Source: Pseudomonas helmanticensis
Lineage (GTDB): Bacteria > Pseudomonadota > Gammaproteobacteria > Pseudomonadales > Pseudomonadaceae
DNA length: 64,000 bases
Direction: 5' to 3'
NCBI RefSeq assembly: GCF_900182985.1
Contig: NZ_FXUY01000001.1
Location: 3,844,001 to 3,908,000 of the forward strand
The notes beneath the pieces are model-generated. The model searched no databases. It was not told where the DNA came from and was given only the letters and a program-made list of their open reading frames with translations. The number at the start of each line of letters is the position of its first letter. Position 1 is the stretch's first letter. Shown here in pieces: positions 19,209 through 30,433 of the stretch. Position numbers and translations under genes: made by a program.

Positions 19209-20798
19209 TCAGCGAGTTGTTGCCAGTTCCTGTTGGACGCTGGCGACAGTGCGAGGCCAAGGTTTACCAGCCTGAACCTTCGCTGGCAAGGCCTTGATAG
19301 CAGAAACGGCTGCGTCACGATTGGCGAAGTTGCCGTAGGTGATCACGTAGAGAGGCTTGCCGTTGAGGACTTTCTTGAAATAACGGTACTCGCCGCCCTG
19401 CTCCTTGACGAAGTTTTGCGCGGTCGCTTCGGAGCTGGTGCCGAGGATCTGCACCACGTAGTTGCCGGTCGGCTGACCGGCGTACCAACTGCCACCGGCA
19501 GCCTTGGCAACGGTAACCGGCTTCTCGGCAGGTTTCGCTGCTGCAACCGGTTTGGCTGGCGCAGGAGCCGGTTTCGCCGCCGGCGCTGCTGGTGCAGGTT
19601 TGGCAGAAGCGATCTGCGTTGGCGCAGGGGTCGGTTTGGCGGCTGGCAGCGGCACCGGCGTCGGTGCAGGACCGGCCGGCACTCCCACTGGTGGCGCTGA
19701 AGTGGTCACGGTTGGCGGCGTGGCGCTGGAGCCTTCGACCGGCACGCCGTCGTCGCCTTCGGTGATACCACCGGCAGCTTCGGCCAGCGGGCCGCGCATG
19801 ACCGGTTGCGAGTTGCCGACCAGCGGCAACGGCATCGGCTGCGTGTTACCGGCGAATTCGACGGATGGATTTCCACCATTGGCGCCTTGGCCCAATGGCA
19901 GCTGTGCCTGTTCATTGGCCGGAGCACCGGTGGTCGGCGCCTTGCTGCGGCCCGGCATCAACCAGGCGGCGGCGACCGCGACCACGACGACGGCGGAAAT
20001 CGCCAATACGTGTTTCTTCGGCATGTTGAACCCCATACTTGGACGCTTCACCGCAGAGCGGCTGGCAATCATGACTTCGATCAGTGCATCGCGAGCTACC
20101 TGGTTGATATTGCCAGGCCAACCCTCGGCGCTTTCGTGAATATCAGAGATCTGATCCGCAGTGAAAAGTTCGACACCGCGGCCGGCACCTTCGAGCCGCT
20201 GGTCGAGATACTCGCGGGTCTCTTCTTCGGTGTACGGCTGCAATTCGATGACGTGGAAGCGCTCTTCCTCAAGGTGCAAAGCCTCGAGCTGAGCGATCAG
20301 CGACGATTCACCGAACAGGAACACGTGCGGGCGACCTTCCGGCGCACCGGCACCCAGCGCCATCAACGCTTCGAGCGCGGATTCATCGAGCTGCTCGGCG
20401 TCATCTACCAGCAAGTAGACTTCCTGACCGGTCAGCGCCAGCTGCACGACTTGCGCCAGAATCGCGCCGACGTCAGCCTGCGCCACATCCAGCGCCTGAG
20501 CGACCTGACGCAACACGCCAGCGGCATCACCGGCGCCACGGGCGGAAACCACCACGCTCTGCACAGATTGCTTGTTAGTGCTGGCCACCAACGCCTGACG
20601 CAGCAGGGTCTTGCCGCTGCCTTGCGGGCCGGTGACCACCAGCAGCAACTGGCTGTAACGCGCCAGATGATGCAGTTGACCCAGAACCGGTTTGCGCTGG
20701 GCCGGGAAAAATTTGAAGCCCGGCACGCGCGGCGCGAACGGGTCGTGACTTAACTGAAAATGGCCGAGGAACGCCTCGTCGGCATGCAAACTAGTCAT
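19209..20798 (-). CDS. AAA ATPase with C-terminal SPOR domain (DamX-like)
   Basis: 529 residues. The N-terminal ExeA-like AAA module has a P-loop GPQGSGKT at 57-64 and a Walker B strand VYLLVDDAEQ. One membrane segment (HVLAISAVVVVAVAAAWLM, about 265-283) is followed by a long Pro/Ala-rich linker and a C-terminal SPOR domain (from about 450, GNYVVQILGTSSEATAQNFV) that binds denuded septal peptidoglycan. The ATPase part is cytoplasmic and the SPOR part periplasmic. The neighbour aroB is the same as for E. coli damX, and a cell-division role is likely; the ATPase fusion distinguishes it from E. coli DamX. It lies 10 bases after aroB. Confidence 0.85.
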   Translation of the reverse strand: MTSLHADEAFLGHFQLSHDPFAPRVPGFKFFPAQRKPVLGQLHHLARYSQLLLVVTGPQGSGKTLLRQALVASTNKQSVQSVVVSARGAGDAAGVLRQVAQALDVAQADVGAILAQVVQLALTGQEVYLLVDDAEQLDESALEALMALGAGAPEGRPHVFLFGESSLIAQLEALHLEEERFHVIELQPYTEEETREYLDQRLEGAGRGVELFTADQISDIHESAEGWPGNINQVARDALIEVMIASRSAVKRPSMGFNMPKKHVLAISAVVVVAVAAAWLMPGRSKAPTTGAPANEQAQLPLGQGANGGNPSVEFAGNTQPMPLPLVGNSQPVMRGPLAEAAGGITEGDDGVPVEGSSATPPTVTTSAPPVGVPAGPAPTPVPLPAAKPTPAPTQIASAKPAPAAPAAKPAPAPAKPVAAAKPAEKPVTVAKAAGGSWYAGQPTGNYVVQILGTSSEATAQNFVKEQGGEYRYFKKVLNGKPLYVITYGNFANRDAAVSAIKALPAKVQAGKPWPRTVASVQQELATTR

Positions 20799-20808
20799 CG
20801 GAATCTTA

Positions 20809-21909
20809 TTAACCTTTAAGCTGAGCCAGGGCGCGGTAATCCGCTCCCAGCGTGGCCTGTAGAACCTCTTTCGGATAATCGGCGGTCACCACCGCTTCGC
20901 CCATCCGGCGCAGCAGCACCAGGCGCAGACGACCGTCGATCACTTTTTTATCAATTGCCATGTGTTCGAGAAAATCGGCTTCGGTCATTTCTTCTGGCGG
21001 AATCACCGGCAGGCCGGCGCGCTGGAACAGACGGATGCCGCGATCACGCTCCGCTTCGCTGATCCAGCCCAGACGCGCGGACATTTCCAGCGCCATCACG
21101 GTGCCAGCCGCGACCGCCTCACCATGCAGCCAGACACCATAGCCCATGTGGGTCTCGATGGCGTGGCCGAAGGTGTGGCCGAGGTTGAGCGTGGCGCGCA
21201 CGCCGGTTTCTTTTTCGTCGGCGCCAACCACCAAAGCCTTGGCTGCGCAGGAGCGCTCGATGGCATAGGTCAGGGCTTTCTGATCCAGCGCGCGCAGGGC
21301 ATCGACGTTGTCTTCGAGCCAGGTCAGGAACGGCTCGTCGCAGATCAGACCGTACTTGATGACTTCCGCCAGGCCCGCCGACAGCTCGCGCTCTGGCAGG
21401 GTTTTCAGGGACGCGGTATCGATCAGCACCACATTCGGCTGATAGAACGCGCCGACCATGTTTTTGCCCAGCGGATGGTTGATGCCGGTCTTGCCGCCCA
21501 CCGACGAATCGACCTGGGACAACAACGTGGTGGGAATCTGGATAAAATCGACACCGCGCTGATAGCAGGCAGCGGCGAAGCCGGCCATGTCGCCGATGAC
21601 ACCGCCGCCGAGGGCGATAACGGTGGTGCGGCGATCATGCCGAGCGGTCAGTAGACCGTCGAAAATCAGTTGCAGGGTTTCCCAGTTCTTGAAGGCTTCG
21701 CCATCGGGCAACACCACGGAGATCACCGAGAACTGCGTCAGGCTGCGGGTCAGACGTTCAAGATAGAGCGGCGCAACGGTCTCGTTGGAGATGATTGCCA
21801 CCTGCCGCCCATGGATATGCGGAGCCAGCAGCTCAGGCTGATCCAACAAACCTTCGCCAATATGAATCGGGTAGCTGCGCTCGCCTAGATCGACCTTGAG
21901 TGTCTGCAT
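20809..21909 (-). CDS. aroB: 3-dehydroquinate synthase
   Basis: 366 residues, normal length. NAD-binding [20 protein letters not shown], the metal-site segment [11 protein letters not shown] and the lysine-rich [18 protein letters not shown] are all present. It converts DAHP to 3-dehydroquinate, second step of the shikimate pathway. It is transcribed from aroK, with a 152-base gap that looks mostly non-coding, and continues into the SPOR-domain ATPase gene, an arrangement conserved in gammaproteobacteria. Confidence 0.97.
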   Translation of the reverse strand: MQTLKVDLGERSYPIHIGEGLLDQPELLAPHIHGRQVAIISNETVAPLYLERLTRSLTQFSVISVVLPDGEAFKNWETLQLIFDGLLTARHDRRTTVIALGGGVIGDMAGFAAACYQRGVDFIQIPTTLLSQVDSSVGGKTGINHPLGKNMVGAFYQPNVVLIDTASLKTLPERELSAGLAEVIKYGLICDEPFLTWLEDNVDALRALDQKALTYAIERSCAAKALVVGADEKETGVRATLNLGHTFGHAIETHMGYGVWLHGEAVAAGTVMALEMSARLGWISEAERDRGIRLFQRAGLPVIPPEEMTEADFLEHMAIDKKVIDGRLRLVLLRRMGEAVVTADYPKEVLQATLGADYRALAQLKG

Positions 21910-22061
21910 GTGTCCCCACAGTGAAGATGGAAGCAGGCGTCCTGCCCTGAATTATTGGTTATCGGCGGCCTGTAGCGGGTATGACGCCGCTCGCACGCCA
22001 TCCGCCACAACCTCGACGGGCTGTGACAGGACGCCGAGGATAGCGCATTTCGAGCGATGCT

Positions 22062-22580
22062 TTAACGGGGAGGAAGCTGCGCCAGACGATCGAGAATGTC
22101 GAGCACCACCATGCGTGGCGGCCGTTCGTCGGTTTCCACCACCAGATCGGCGATCTCCCGATAAAGCGGATCGCGGATCGCCAGCAAGTCACGCAGGGTT
22201 TTTTCTGGATTGGCGGTGCGCAGCAACGGCCGATTGCGGTCGCGCGACGTGCGGCCGACCTGCTGTTCGACAGAGGCGTGCAGGTACACCACTCGCCCGC
22301 CCTCATGGAGGGCCTTGCGATTGGCATCACGCATGACGGCGCCGCCACCGGTCGCCAGCACCACGCCATCGAACCCGCACAGCTCGGCGATCATCGCCTG
22401 CTCACGGTCACGAAAGCCCGGTTCGCCTTCTTTATCGAAGATCCACGGGATATTGGCGCCCGTGCGCAGTTCAATTTCCTTGTCGGAATCTTTGAACGGC
22501 AGGCGCAGCTCTTTGGCCAGCAGCCGGCCGATGGTGCTTTTTCCAGCGCCCATCGGTCCTACAAGAATCAAATTTCGCAC
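22062..22580 (-). CDS. aroK: Shikimate kinase
   Basis: 172 residues. P-loop GPMGAGKST at 8-16, the shikimate-binding DSDKEIE at 33-39, GFRDRE, and GGGAV at 79-83. It phosphorylates shikimate with ATP. The start is GTG, placed just before the first residues RNLILVG; it begins 5 bases after the pilQ stop, so it is probably the distal part of the pilMNOPQ transcript as in P. aeruginosa. Confidence 0.96.
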   Translation of the reverse strand: MRNLILVGPMGAGKSTIGRLLAKELRLPFKDSDKEIELRTGANIPWIFDKEGEPGFRDREQAMIAELCGFDGVVLATGGGAVMRDANRKALHEGGRVVYLHASVEQQVGRTSRDRNRPLLRTANPEKTLRDLLAIRDPLYREIADLVVETDERPPRMVVLDILDRLAQLPPR

Positions 22581-22584
22581 AGAA

Positions 22585-24666
22585 TCAATGACTCACAGCA
22601 ATCGCCTGGTTATTCATGATACGCGGAGTGAGAAATACCAGCAGCTCGGATTTTTTCTCCGAAACCACATCACGCCGGAAAAGGCGGCCAAGATACGGCA
22701 CATCGCCAAGAAATGGCACCTTATCTACGACCTTGCTTTGAGTATTTGAGAAAACACCACCAATCACGATGGTTTCGCCGTCGTTGACCAGGACCTTGGC
22801 ATTGACCTCGTTTTTCTTGATCGGCGGCACATCCTGCACTTTGTTCAGATAGTCCGGCTCATCCTTGGTGACCTTGACCTCCATGATGATGCGGTTGTCC
22901 GGGGTGATTTGCGGCGTCACTTCCAGCGACAACGAAGCTTCTTTGAACGACACGGAGGTAGCGCCGCTGGAGCTGGCTTCCTGATACGGAATCTCGGTGC
23001 CTTTGAGGATCTTCGCAGTTTCCTTGTCGGAGGTGACGACCTTGGGCTGCGAGACGATTTCGCCGTTGCCGGTCTTCTCCATGGCCGTCAGTTCGAGATC
23101 AAGCAAAACGTTGTCGGTGATAAAAGCAATGCCGATCCCCGAGGTATTGCCGACCGTGCCCATGTCGACGAAGGGCGAGTTAGTGCTGGTGCTGCCCGGC
23201 GTGCCAATGGTTGTCGATGATCCGTTGCTGACTCCGGAGGTGTTCCAGTTGCCCTTGTTCTGCACCGAACCACCCCAGCGCACGCCCAGACTCTTGTCGT
23301 AATCGACGTTGGCCTCGACGATGCGCGCCTCGATCATCACTTGGCGCACCGGAATATCCAGTTGCGCCACGATTCGCCGCAGCTCATCGAGGCGATCCTG
23401 GGTCTGGTAGGCAATGATGTTGTTGGTCCGCTCATCCACCGTGATCGAACCACGCTCGTCGATTTTCGCCTCGGCGCTGGTCACTGACTGGAACAGTTTG
23501 GCGATGTCTGCAGCCTTGGCGTAATTCACTTGCAGCAGCTCACGGCGCAGCGGCGCCAGTTCGGCAATCTGTTTCTGCGATTCCAGTTCCTGGCGTTCGC
23601 GGGCGGCAATCTCGTCGGCCGGCGCCACCAGCAGCACGTTACCGATCTTGCGTTTATCCAGGCCTTTGGTTTTCAGCACCAGATCCAGCGCCTGATCCCA
23701 CGGCACGTTTTGCAGACGCAGAGTAATACCGCCCTGCACCGTGTCGCTGGCCACCAGATTGAGGTTGGTGAAGTCGGCAATCAGTTGCAGCACAGAACGC
23801 ACGTCGATGTCCTGGAAATTCAGCGAAAGCTTTTCACCGACGTAGGCGTTGCGGTCGGCGTTGCGTTTTTGCAGATCGTCGAGCGTCATCGGCCGGATAC
23901 TGACGGTCAGCTTGTTGTCGGTCTGGAAGGTGGAATATTCGAAAGTGCCGCTCGGCTCGACAGTAATCACCGTGCGATCACCGCTCACGCCGGCATTGAC
24001 GAACTGCACCGGCGTGGCGAAATCCTTGACGTCGAGGCGCACCCGCAGTTTTTCCGGCAACTGCGTACGGGCAAAGCCGAGGATGATCTTGCCGTCATGC
24101 TCCTGGATATCCGGGGCGATGGTCGGGTCAGACAGATCAATGACGACATTGCCTTCACCCGCCGTACCACGCTGAAAGTCGACGCCGCGAATGGCGCGGT
24201 TTTTCGCCAAGAATGACTTGGCCGGTGTCACTGCCGCCGCCGTCGCGCGCGGTGCTACAGCGGCGGTGCGCGGTGCGGCTGTCGGAGCGCCCTGCCCGAC
24301 CACGACGAACAGATTATTGCCCTCGACCCTCGTGCTGTACGGCGCCAGTTGGGTGAGACTGACGATCAGCCGCGTGCGGTCCTTGGCTTCGACCACCGTC
24401 GCCGTGCGCGCATTGCCGCTGCCCAGATCGACATTCTTGCTGGCCAACTGGCTGGCAACACCCGGCAAGTCGAGGGCGATCCGCGCGGGCGAATCGGTGG
24501 TGTAGCCCTTTGGTACTGGCGGTGGACTGTCGAATGCCAGCTTCAGCTCGACGCGGTCGCCGGGCAATGCCGCGACATCCAGCGTCTGCAGATTGGCCGC
24601 GTAAACCATCGGCGACAACAGCGCTATCCATAGCGAAAAACCGAGGGTGGAGAAAATCCTGTTCAT
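22585..24666 (-). CDS. pilQ: Type IV pilus secretin PilQ
   Basis: 693 residues with a signal peptide ending near VYAAN. Two N-terminal AMIN domains bind peptidoglycan (about 25-130 and 170-260), a Pro/Ala/Thr-rich link lies between them, then an STN/N0 domain ([19 protein letters not shown]), an N1 domain ([18 protein letters not shown]) and the secretin core ending in [17 protein letters not shown]. It forms the outer-membrane pore for the pilus fibre. The stretch of Gly/Ser/Thr near residues 470-500 is the variable gate-region loop. Lies 13 bases after pilP. Confidence 0.96.
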   Translation of the reverse strand: MNRIFSTLGFSLWIALLSPMVYAANLQTLDVAALPGDRVELKLAFDSPPPVPKGYTTDSPARIALDLPGVASQLASKNVDLGSGNARTATVVEAKDRTRLIVSLTQLAPYSTRVEGNNLFVVVGQGAPTAAPRTAAVAPRATAAAVTPAKSFLAKNRAIRGVDFQRGTAGEGNVVIDLSDPTIAPDIQEHDGKIILGFARTQLPEKLRVRLDVKDFATPVQFVNAGVSGDRTVITVEPSGTFEYSTFQTDNKLTVSIRPMTLDDLQKRNADRNAYVGEKLSLNFQDIDVRSVLQLIADFTNLNLVASDTVQGGITLRLQNVPWDQALDLVLKTKGLDKRKIGNVLLVAPADEIAARERQELESQKQIAELAPLRRELLQVNYAKAADIAKLFQSVTSAEAKIDERGSITVDERTNNIIAYQTQDRLDELRRIVAQLDIPVRQVMIEARIVEANVDYDKSLGVRWGGSVQNKGNWNTSGVSNGSSTTIGTPGSTSTNSPFVDMGTVGNTSGIGIAFITDNVLLDLELTAMEKTGNGEIVSQPKVVTSDKETAKILKGTEIPYQEASSSGATSVSFKEASLSLEVTPQITPDNRIIMEVKVTKDEPDYLNKVQDVPPIKKNEVNAKVLVNDGETIVIGGVFSNTQSKVVDKVPFLGDVPYLGRLFRRDVVSEKKSELLVFLTPRIMNNQAIAVSH

Positions 24667-24679
24667 TATTCGACTTCCA

Positions 24680-25207
24680 CTATGAGTGCTCTTTCAAAGG
24701 AATGGTGCGCGGACGCTCCAGCCAGGCGCCTTCGCCGTCGGGAACGATTTCGACCACATCGACCTGCGTGGCGCTGATGGCGACGATGCGACCGTCGTTG
24801 CGCCCCAGGTAGTCGCCCACTTTCAGGCGATGCACCCCGCCCGCCCCGCGCAACAGCGCGAAGGAGCCGGTGGCATTGGCAATCGTGCCGACCATCTCGA
24901 ACTGCTCGATGTTGAAACCTTCGAGGTATTGCTTGACCCGGTTGAGGTCCGGTTTGACGTTGCGTGAACCGTGCTGCCGGCCGGCCAGATCGACGCGCAC
25001 CTGGCGTGAAAACGGGCTGCGCAGGTTCGCGGCGCTGTAGGTGAATGTGGGGTAAGACCGGAATGTCGGGGTGGGTTCAATCTTGCCGGCCGGGCGCAGA
25101 CGGACTTCGTTCAGATAGGCATCGAGGTCGCTGAAGTCGCTACTGCCACCACAACCGCTCAGCGCCAACAAGGTCATCGACAAGGCGAAATAACGGATCG
25201 GGGTCAT
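24680..25207 (-). CDS. pilP: Type IV pilus lipoprotein PilP
   Basis: 175 residues. Lipoprotein signal with lipobox LSGC (Cys19), then a flexible stretch and the beta-sandwich HR domain that contacts the PilQ N0 domain (VGTIANATGSFALLRG, VGDYLGRNDGRI). It links the inner-membrane PilMNO complex to the secretin. Its ATG overlaps the pilO stop by 4 bases. Confidence 0.94.
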   Translation of the reverse strand: MTPIRYFALSMTLLALSGCGGSSDFSDLDAYLNEVRLRPAGKIEPTPTFRSYPTFTYSAANLRSPFSRQVRVDLAGRQHGSRNVKPDLNRVKQYLEGFNIEQFEMVGTIANATGSFALLRGAGGVHRLKVGDYLGRNDGRIVAISATQVDVVEIVPDGEGAWLERPRTIPLKEHS

Positions 25208-25827
25208 TTTTGCAGCCCCTTGTCGTTATAGCGGTAAGTCTTGGCGAGGATGCTCATGCGCAGTTTCGGCCCGCCCTCGGGGTTGGCCGGCGCCAGCTCG
25301 AAGTCATGCAGGGTGACGATGCGCGGCAGCCCGGCGACGCCGCTGACGAACGTCGCAAGATCGTGATAGGCCCCGGTGACGGTGATCTGGATCGGCAGCT
25401 CGATGTAAAACTGCTGGGTGACTTCCGGCAGCAGTTTGATTTCTTCAAACTCCAGGCCGCTACCGAGACCGGTACGCGTGATGTCTTCGAGCAGCCCCGG
25501 CACCTCGGTATCGCTGGGCAACTGCCGCAACAACACGCCGAAAGAGTTTTCCATTTCCTTCATCTGTTGGGTGTACAGCTCGAGATTGGCCGACAGATGC
25601 GCTTTGCTGGCGAACTGCTCCTTGAGCGTGGTTTCTTCTTCGCGCTTGGCCTCCAGCTGGTTTTCCATGTCGCTGATGAAAAAGTTATAGCCAAGGCCCA
25701 ACACCAGCACCATCAACAGCGCCCCGGCGATGGCCTTGACGGCGGCCGGCCAGGAACCGATGTTGCTGCTGTCGAGATCGTTGAAATCGATATTGCGCAG
25801 GCTATCCAGCCATTCGGACGGTTTCAT
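25204..25827 (-). CDS. pilO: Type IV pilus inner-membrane protein PilO
   Basis: 207 residues. One membrane segment (about 28-50, VKAIAGALLMVLVLGLGYNFF), a periplasmic coiled coil rich in Glu/Lys (55-100), and a ferredoxin-like domain. It pairs with PilN in the alignment complex. It overlaps both pilN and pilP by 4 bases, so the operon is translationally coupled. Confidence 0.94.
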   Translation of the reverse strand: MKPSEWLDSLRNIDFNDLDSSNIGSWPAAVKAIAGALLMVLVLGLGYNFFISDMENQLEAKREEETTLKEQFASKAHLSANLELYTQQMKEMENSFGVLLRQLPSDTEVPGLLEDITRTGLGSGLEFEEIKLLPEVTQQFYIELPIQITVTGAYHDLATFVSGVAGLPRIVTLHDFELAPANPEGGPKLRMSILAKTYRYNDKGLQK

Positions 25828-26389
25828 TGGTCGTCCTCCAGGCTTTTCGGCTGCGTCTGACGAACGGTCAACTGAAAGGTGTTGGATTGCTCCACCTGAT
25901 CGGCCGAGGTCGCCTTGACCTCGTTGAGGCTCGGCGCATCGAACCAGTCGGAAGCATCGAGATTGCGCATCAGCTCGGAAACGCGGTTGTTCGACTCCGC
26001 CGCACCACTGATGGAAAGGGTTTTACCGACCATTTTCACCTGGGTGAAATACACCCCGTCAGGCAGCGTGCGCGCCAGTTGATCGAAGATCCGCCCGCTG
26101 ATCTGCCGGTTACCCTGCAAGTCCTGGATGATGCGCATGCGTTCGACCAGTTGCTGGCGGCGCGCCTTGAGATCGCTGATCTGCTTGATCCGCTCATCGA
26201 CCACGGCGATCTGCTTGCCAATGTAATCATTGCGCGCCATTTGCTGATCAATCGCCGCGCTGATGATCTGATCGGCAATGAATACCGCGCCTACCGACCC
26301 GACGACCACGCCGATCAGCGCCAGCAGAAAGCGTTTGCGGCGTTCTTCACGACGCTCTTCGCGCCACGGCAGAAGGTTGATCCGCGCCA

Positions 26390-26390
<1 letters not shown>
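25824..26390 (-). CDS. pilN: Type IV pilus inner-membrane protein PilN
   Basis: 188 residues. The conserved cytoplasmic N-terminus ARINLLPWREERREERRK, which docks into PilM, is followed by one membrane segment (about 22-45) and a periplasmic coiled coil plus ferredoxin-like domain. Shares one base with the pilM stop and 4 with pilO. Confidence 0.94.
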
Positions 26391-27481
<1,091 letters not shown>

Positions 27482-27562
27482 TTACGGACTCTGTAATACG
27501 CATTGCGTTCCTTCACTCCGTCTTGACAGAAGCGCAAATGACGCCCCCAGCAGAAAAGTGCT

Positions 27563-27568
27563 TATAAT
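27563..27568 (+). promoter_or_regulatory. Candidate -10 box for the PBP1a gene
   Basis: Consensus TATAAT about 100 bases upstream of the proposed start. The best -35 at normal spacing is TGACGC (27539-27544, 18 bases away), which is weak. Confidence 0.4.
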
Positions 27569-27670
27569 GCCCAGCGTTTTTTTCCGCTTTTTACTGCCAG
27601 CGCGGGTCGTTCTGTGTGTAGCCGGAACCCCGTCGCCAAATTCATTCTTTGCCCTGGATGTCCAAAAGCC

Positions 27671-30118
27671 TTGATTCGTCTGCTGAAATTTTTCGGTTGG
27701 TCCATCGTCGCCGTTTTCTGCGGACTGCTTTTAGGTCTCAGCGGCGCGTTTCTTTACCTTAGTCCGGGTTTGCCGTCTGTGGAGGCGCTGAGAAGCATTC
27801 AGTTGCAGATTCCCCTGCGCGTCTACTCCAGCGACAACAAGTTGATCGCAGAATTTGGCGAAATGCGCCGTACGCCGATCCGTTTCGCCGACATTCCCCC
27901 CAACTTCATTAATGCGTTACTAAGTGCTGAAGACGACAATTTCGCCAACCACTATGGCGTTGATCCGAGCAGCCTGATGCGCGCCGCGACCCAATTGGTC
28001 AAAAGCGGGCACATTCAGTCCGGCGGCAGCACCATCACCATGCAGGTGGCGAAGAACTTCTTCCTGACCAGCGAACGCAGCTTCTCGCGCAAAACCACCG
28101 AAATTCTTCTGGCCCTGCAGATCGAACGACAGCTGACCAAGGACGAGATCCTTGAGCTGTACGTGAACAAGATCTATCTGGGCAACCGCGCCTACGGCAT
28201 CGAGGCGGCGGCGCAGGTGTATTACGGCAAGTCGATCCGTGACATCAGCCTGGCGCAGATGGCGATGATCGCCGGCCTGCCGAAAGCACCGTCGCGCTTC
28301 AACCCGCTGGCCAACCCGGCGCGCAGCAAAGAGCGCCGCGACTGGATCCTCGGGCGCATGTACAAACTCGGCAAGATCAGCGAGCCGGACTACACCGCCG
28401 CGATCAACGAACCGCTGAACGCCAGCTATCACGTGCCGACCCCGGAAGTGAATGCGCCATACATCGCCGAAATGGCCCGTGCCGAAATGGTCGGTCGTTA
28501 TGGCAGCGACGCCTACACCGAAGGTTTCCGCGTCACCACTACAGTGCCAAGCAACCTGCAGGAAATGGCCAACACCGCGCTGCACGAAGGTTTGATGACC
28601 TACGACCAGCGTCACGGCTACCGCGGCCCTGAATCGCGCCTGCCGGGCAAGACCCGCGAAGCCTGGGCCAGCGAGCTGACCAAACAACGCACCATCAGCA
28701 GCCTCGAACCGGCCATCGTCACTCAGGTCGACAAGAACGGCCTGCAAGTGCTGACCCGCACCGGCGAAGAGCACGTCGCCTGGGACACCATGAAATGGGC
28801 GCGTCCATTCCTCAACACCAACAGCATGGGCGCCAACCCGCGTCAGCCGTCGGATGTTGCGCAAGTCGGCGATCTGGTTCGCGTGCAGCGCCAGAAAGAC
28901 AATTCGCTGAAATTCAGCCAGATTCCACAGGCGCAGGGCGCACTGGTGTCGCTGGACCCGCAGAACGGGGCGATTCGCTCGCTGGTCGGTGGTTTCGCCT
29001 TCGAGCAAAGCAACTACAACCGCGCCATGCAAGCCAAGCGTCAGCCGGGCTCGAGCTTCAAGCCGTTCGTCTACAGCGCCGCGCTGGATAACGGCTACAC
29101 CGCCGCGACCCTGGTCAACGATGCGCCGATCGTGTTCGTCGACGAGTATCTGGACAAGGTCTGGCGTCCGAAGAACGACACCAACACCTTCCTCGGCCCG
29201 ATCCGTCTGCGTGAAGCGCTGTACAAGTCGCGCAACCTCGTCTCGATCCGCTTGTTGCAGGCGATGGGCGTGGGCAAGACCATCGACTACATCACCCGCT
29301 TCGGCTTCAACAAGCAGGACCTGCCGCCTAACCTCTCGCTGGCATTGGGTACTGCGACGCTGACGCCGATGGAAATCGCCACCGGTTGGAGCACGTTCGC
29401 CAACGGCGGCTACAAGATCACCCCGTACATCATCGACAAGATCGAAAGCCGTAACGGTGACACGCTGTTCGTCGCCAACCCGCCGACCGTGCCTCAGGGC
29501 GGTTCGGCGACGGACGGTATCGCGGCGCCGGACGCGCAGTCGTTCACGGTCAATGCCGCGCCGGTTCCGGGCGAAGCGCCGGGCAACGCGGCGGTGCCAC
29601 AAGCACCGGCCGTGGCTGAGCGAATCGTCGATGGCCGCACCACGTACATCCTCAACAGCATGCTGCAGGACGTGATCAAGCTCGGCACCGGTCGTCGCGC
29701 ACTGGCCATGGGCCGTAGCGACATCGCCGGTAAAACCGGTACCACCAACGAATCGAAAGATGCCTGGTTCTCCGGTTACAACGCCGATTACGTGACCACG
29801 GTCTGGACCGGTTTCGATCAGCCGGAAAGCCTCGGTCGCCGCGAGTTCGGTGGCACTGTGGCGCTGCCGATCTGGATGAACTACATGTCCGCCGCACTCA
29901 AGGACAAGCCGCCGCATGTTCAGCCTGAGCCGGAAGGTTTGCTGAGCCTGCGCGTGGACCCGGTCAGCGGTCGTGCGGCGACGCCGAGCACGCCGGGTGC
30001 GTACTTCGAGCTGTTCAAGTCTGAAGACACGCCGCCGTCGGTGAACGAGCTGGGTAACGGCACTGCGCCGGGCAGCCCGCTGCCGGCGGATGAGCAGGCG
30101 CCGATCGATCTGTTCTGA
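27671..30118 (+). CDS. mrcA: Penicillin-binding protein 1A (bifunctional transglycosylase/transpeptidase)
   Basis: 815 residues from TTG 27671. This start gives the recalled Pseudomonas PonA N-terminus (RLLKFF) directly before the membrane anchor; the open frame continues upstream to 27614, but there is no better start. The GT51 domain has catalytic Glu87 in LLSAEDDNF and the GGSTITMQVAKN motif. An OB-like insert follows (about 320-420), then the transpeptidase with S-x-x-K at about 461 (GSSFKP), SRN and KTGTTNE at about 688. It polymerises and cross-links peptidoglycan at the inner membrane. Divergent from pilM as in P. aeruginosa. Confidence 0.93.
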   Translation: MIRLLKFFGWSIVAVFCGLLLGLSGAFLYLSPGLPSVEALRSIQLQIPLRVYSSDNKLIAEFGEMRRTPIRFADIPPNFINALLSAEDDNFANHYGVDPSSLMRAATQLVKSGHIQSGGSTITMQVAKNFFLTSERSFSRKTTEILLALQIERQLTKDEILELYVNKIYLGNRAYGIEAAAQVYYGKSIRDISLAQMAMIAGLPKAPSRFNPLANPARSKERRDWILGRMYKLGKISEPDYTAAINEPLNASYHVPTPEVNAPYIAEMARAEMVGRYGSDAYTEGFRVTTTVPSNLQEMANTALHEGLMTYDQRHGYRGPESRLPGKTREAWASELTKQRTISSLEPAIVTQVDKNGLQVLTRTGEEHVAWDTMKWARPFLNTNSMGANPRQPSDVAQVGDLVRVQRQKDNSLKFSQIPQAQGALVSLDPQNGAIRSLVGGFAFEQSNYNRAMQAKRQPGSSFKPFVYSAALDNGYTAATLVNDAPIVFVDEYLDKVWRPKNDTNTFLGPIRLREALYKSRNLVSIRLLQAMGVGKTIDYITRFGFNKQDLPPNLSLALGTATLTPMEIATGWSTFANGGYKITPYIIDKIESRNGDTLFVANPPTVPQGGSATDGIAAPDAQSFTVNAAPVPGEAPGNAAVPQAPAVAERIVDGRTTYILNSMLQDVIKLGTGRRALAMGRSDIAGKTGTTNESKDAWFSGYNADYVTTVWTGFDQPESLGRREFGGTVALPIWMNYMSAALKDKPPHVQPEPEGLLSLRVDPVSGRAATPSTPGAYFELFKSEDTPPSVNELGNGTAPGSPLPADEQAPIDLF

Positions 30119-30131
30119 TCCAGCGTCACTG

Positions 30132-30167
30132 AAAAGCCCCGCCTTCGAGAGAAGTGCGGGGCTTTTT
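30132..30167 (+). terminator. Rho-independent terminator of the PBP1a gene
   Basis: 11-bp stem AAAAGCCCCGC/GCGGGGCTTTT with a T run, 13 bases after the stop. Confidence 0.92.
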
Positions 30168-30186
30168 ATTACCCGAAAATCAAGAG

Positions 30187-30364
30187 CCCCTCACCCTAGC
30201 CCTCTCCCAGAGGGAGAGGGGACTGACCGGGGGATGCTCGGGAGTTGCGCCGACCTGAACGTGCTGTGCCGAATCCATTATCGACACCACACTTTCAGGT
30301 CGGTGCATAACCCCAGACACCTCGGTCAGTCCCCTCTCCCTCCGGGAGAGGGTTAGGGTGAGGG
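30187..30364. repeat. Nested palindromic repeat, copy 1 of 3
   Basis: Terminal arms CCCTCACCCTAGCCCTCTCC versus GGAGAGGGTTAGGGTGAGGG; an inner arm pair AGGGGACTGACCG/CGGTCAGTCCCCT; and a central pair CGACCTGAA/TTTCAGGTCG. Copies 2 and 3 lie at 46227-46403 and 59551-59724. Confidence 0.9.
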
Positions 30365-30380
30365 TTGCTTTTGCCCCACA

Positions 30381-30412
30381 AAAAAGCCCCGACTCTCACG
30401 AGCCGGGGCTTT
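30381..30412 (-). terminator. Rho-independent terminator of the malic enzyme gene
   Basis: Stem AAAGCCCCG/CGGGGCTTT extended by GCTC, followed on the minus strand by a run of T; 21 bases beyond the stop. Confidence 0.9.
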
Positions 30413-30433
30413 CAGTTGAAGCGCTACAACGGC

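Larger units (their letters stand above)
30119..30433. other. Intergenic region between convergent PBP1a and malic enzyme genes
   Basis: 315 bases without a gene. It holds one terminator for each side and, between them, one copy of the 175-bp nested palindrome. Confidence 0.8.

Noticed and set aside
27523..27568. TTGACA at 27523-27528 with TATAAT at 27563-27568
   Set aside because: Both boxes are perfect but 34 bases apart, twice the working distance, so they are not a single promoter.
27920..29917. A 665-codon open frame opposite the PBP1a gene
   Set aside because: Antisense shadow of a highly conserved gene; no start signal or domain.
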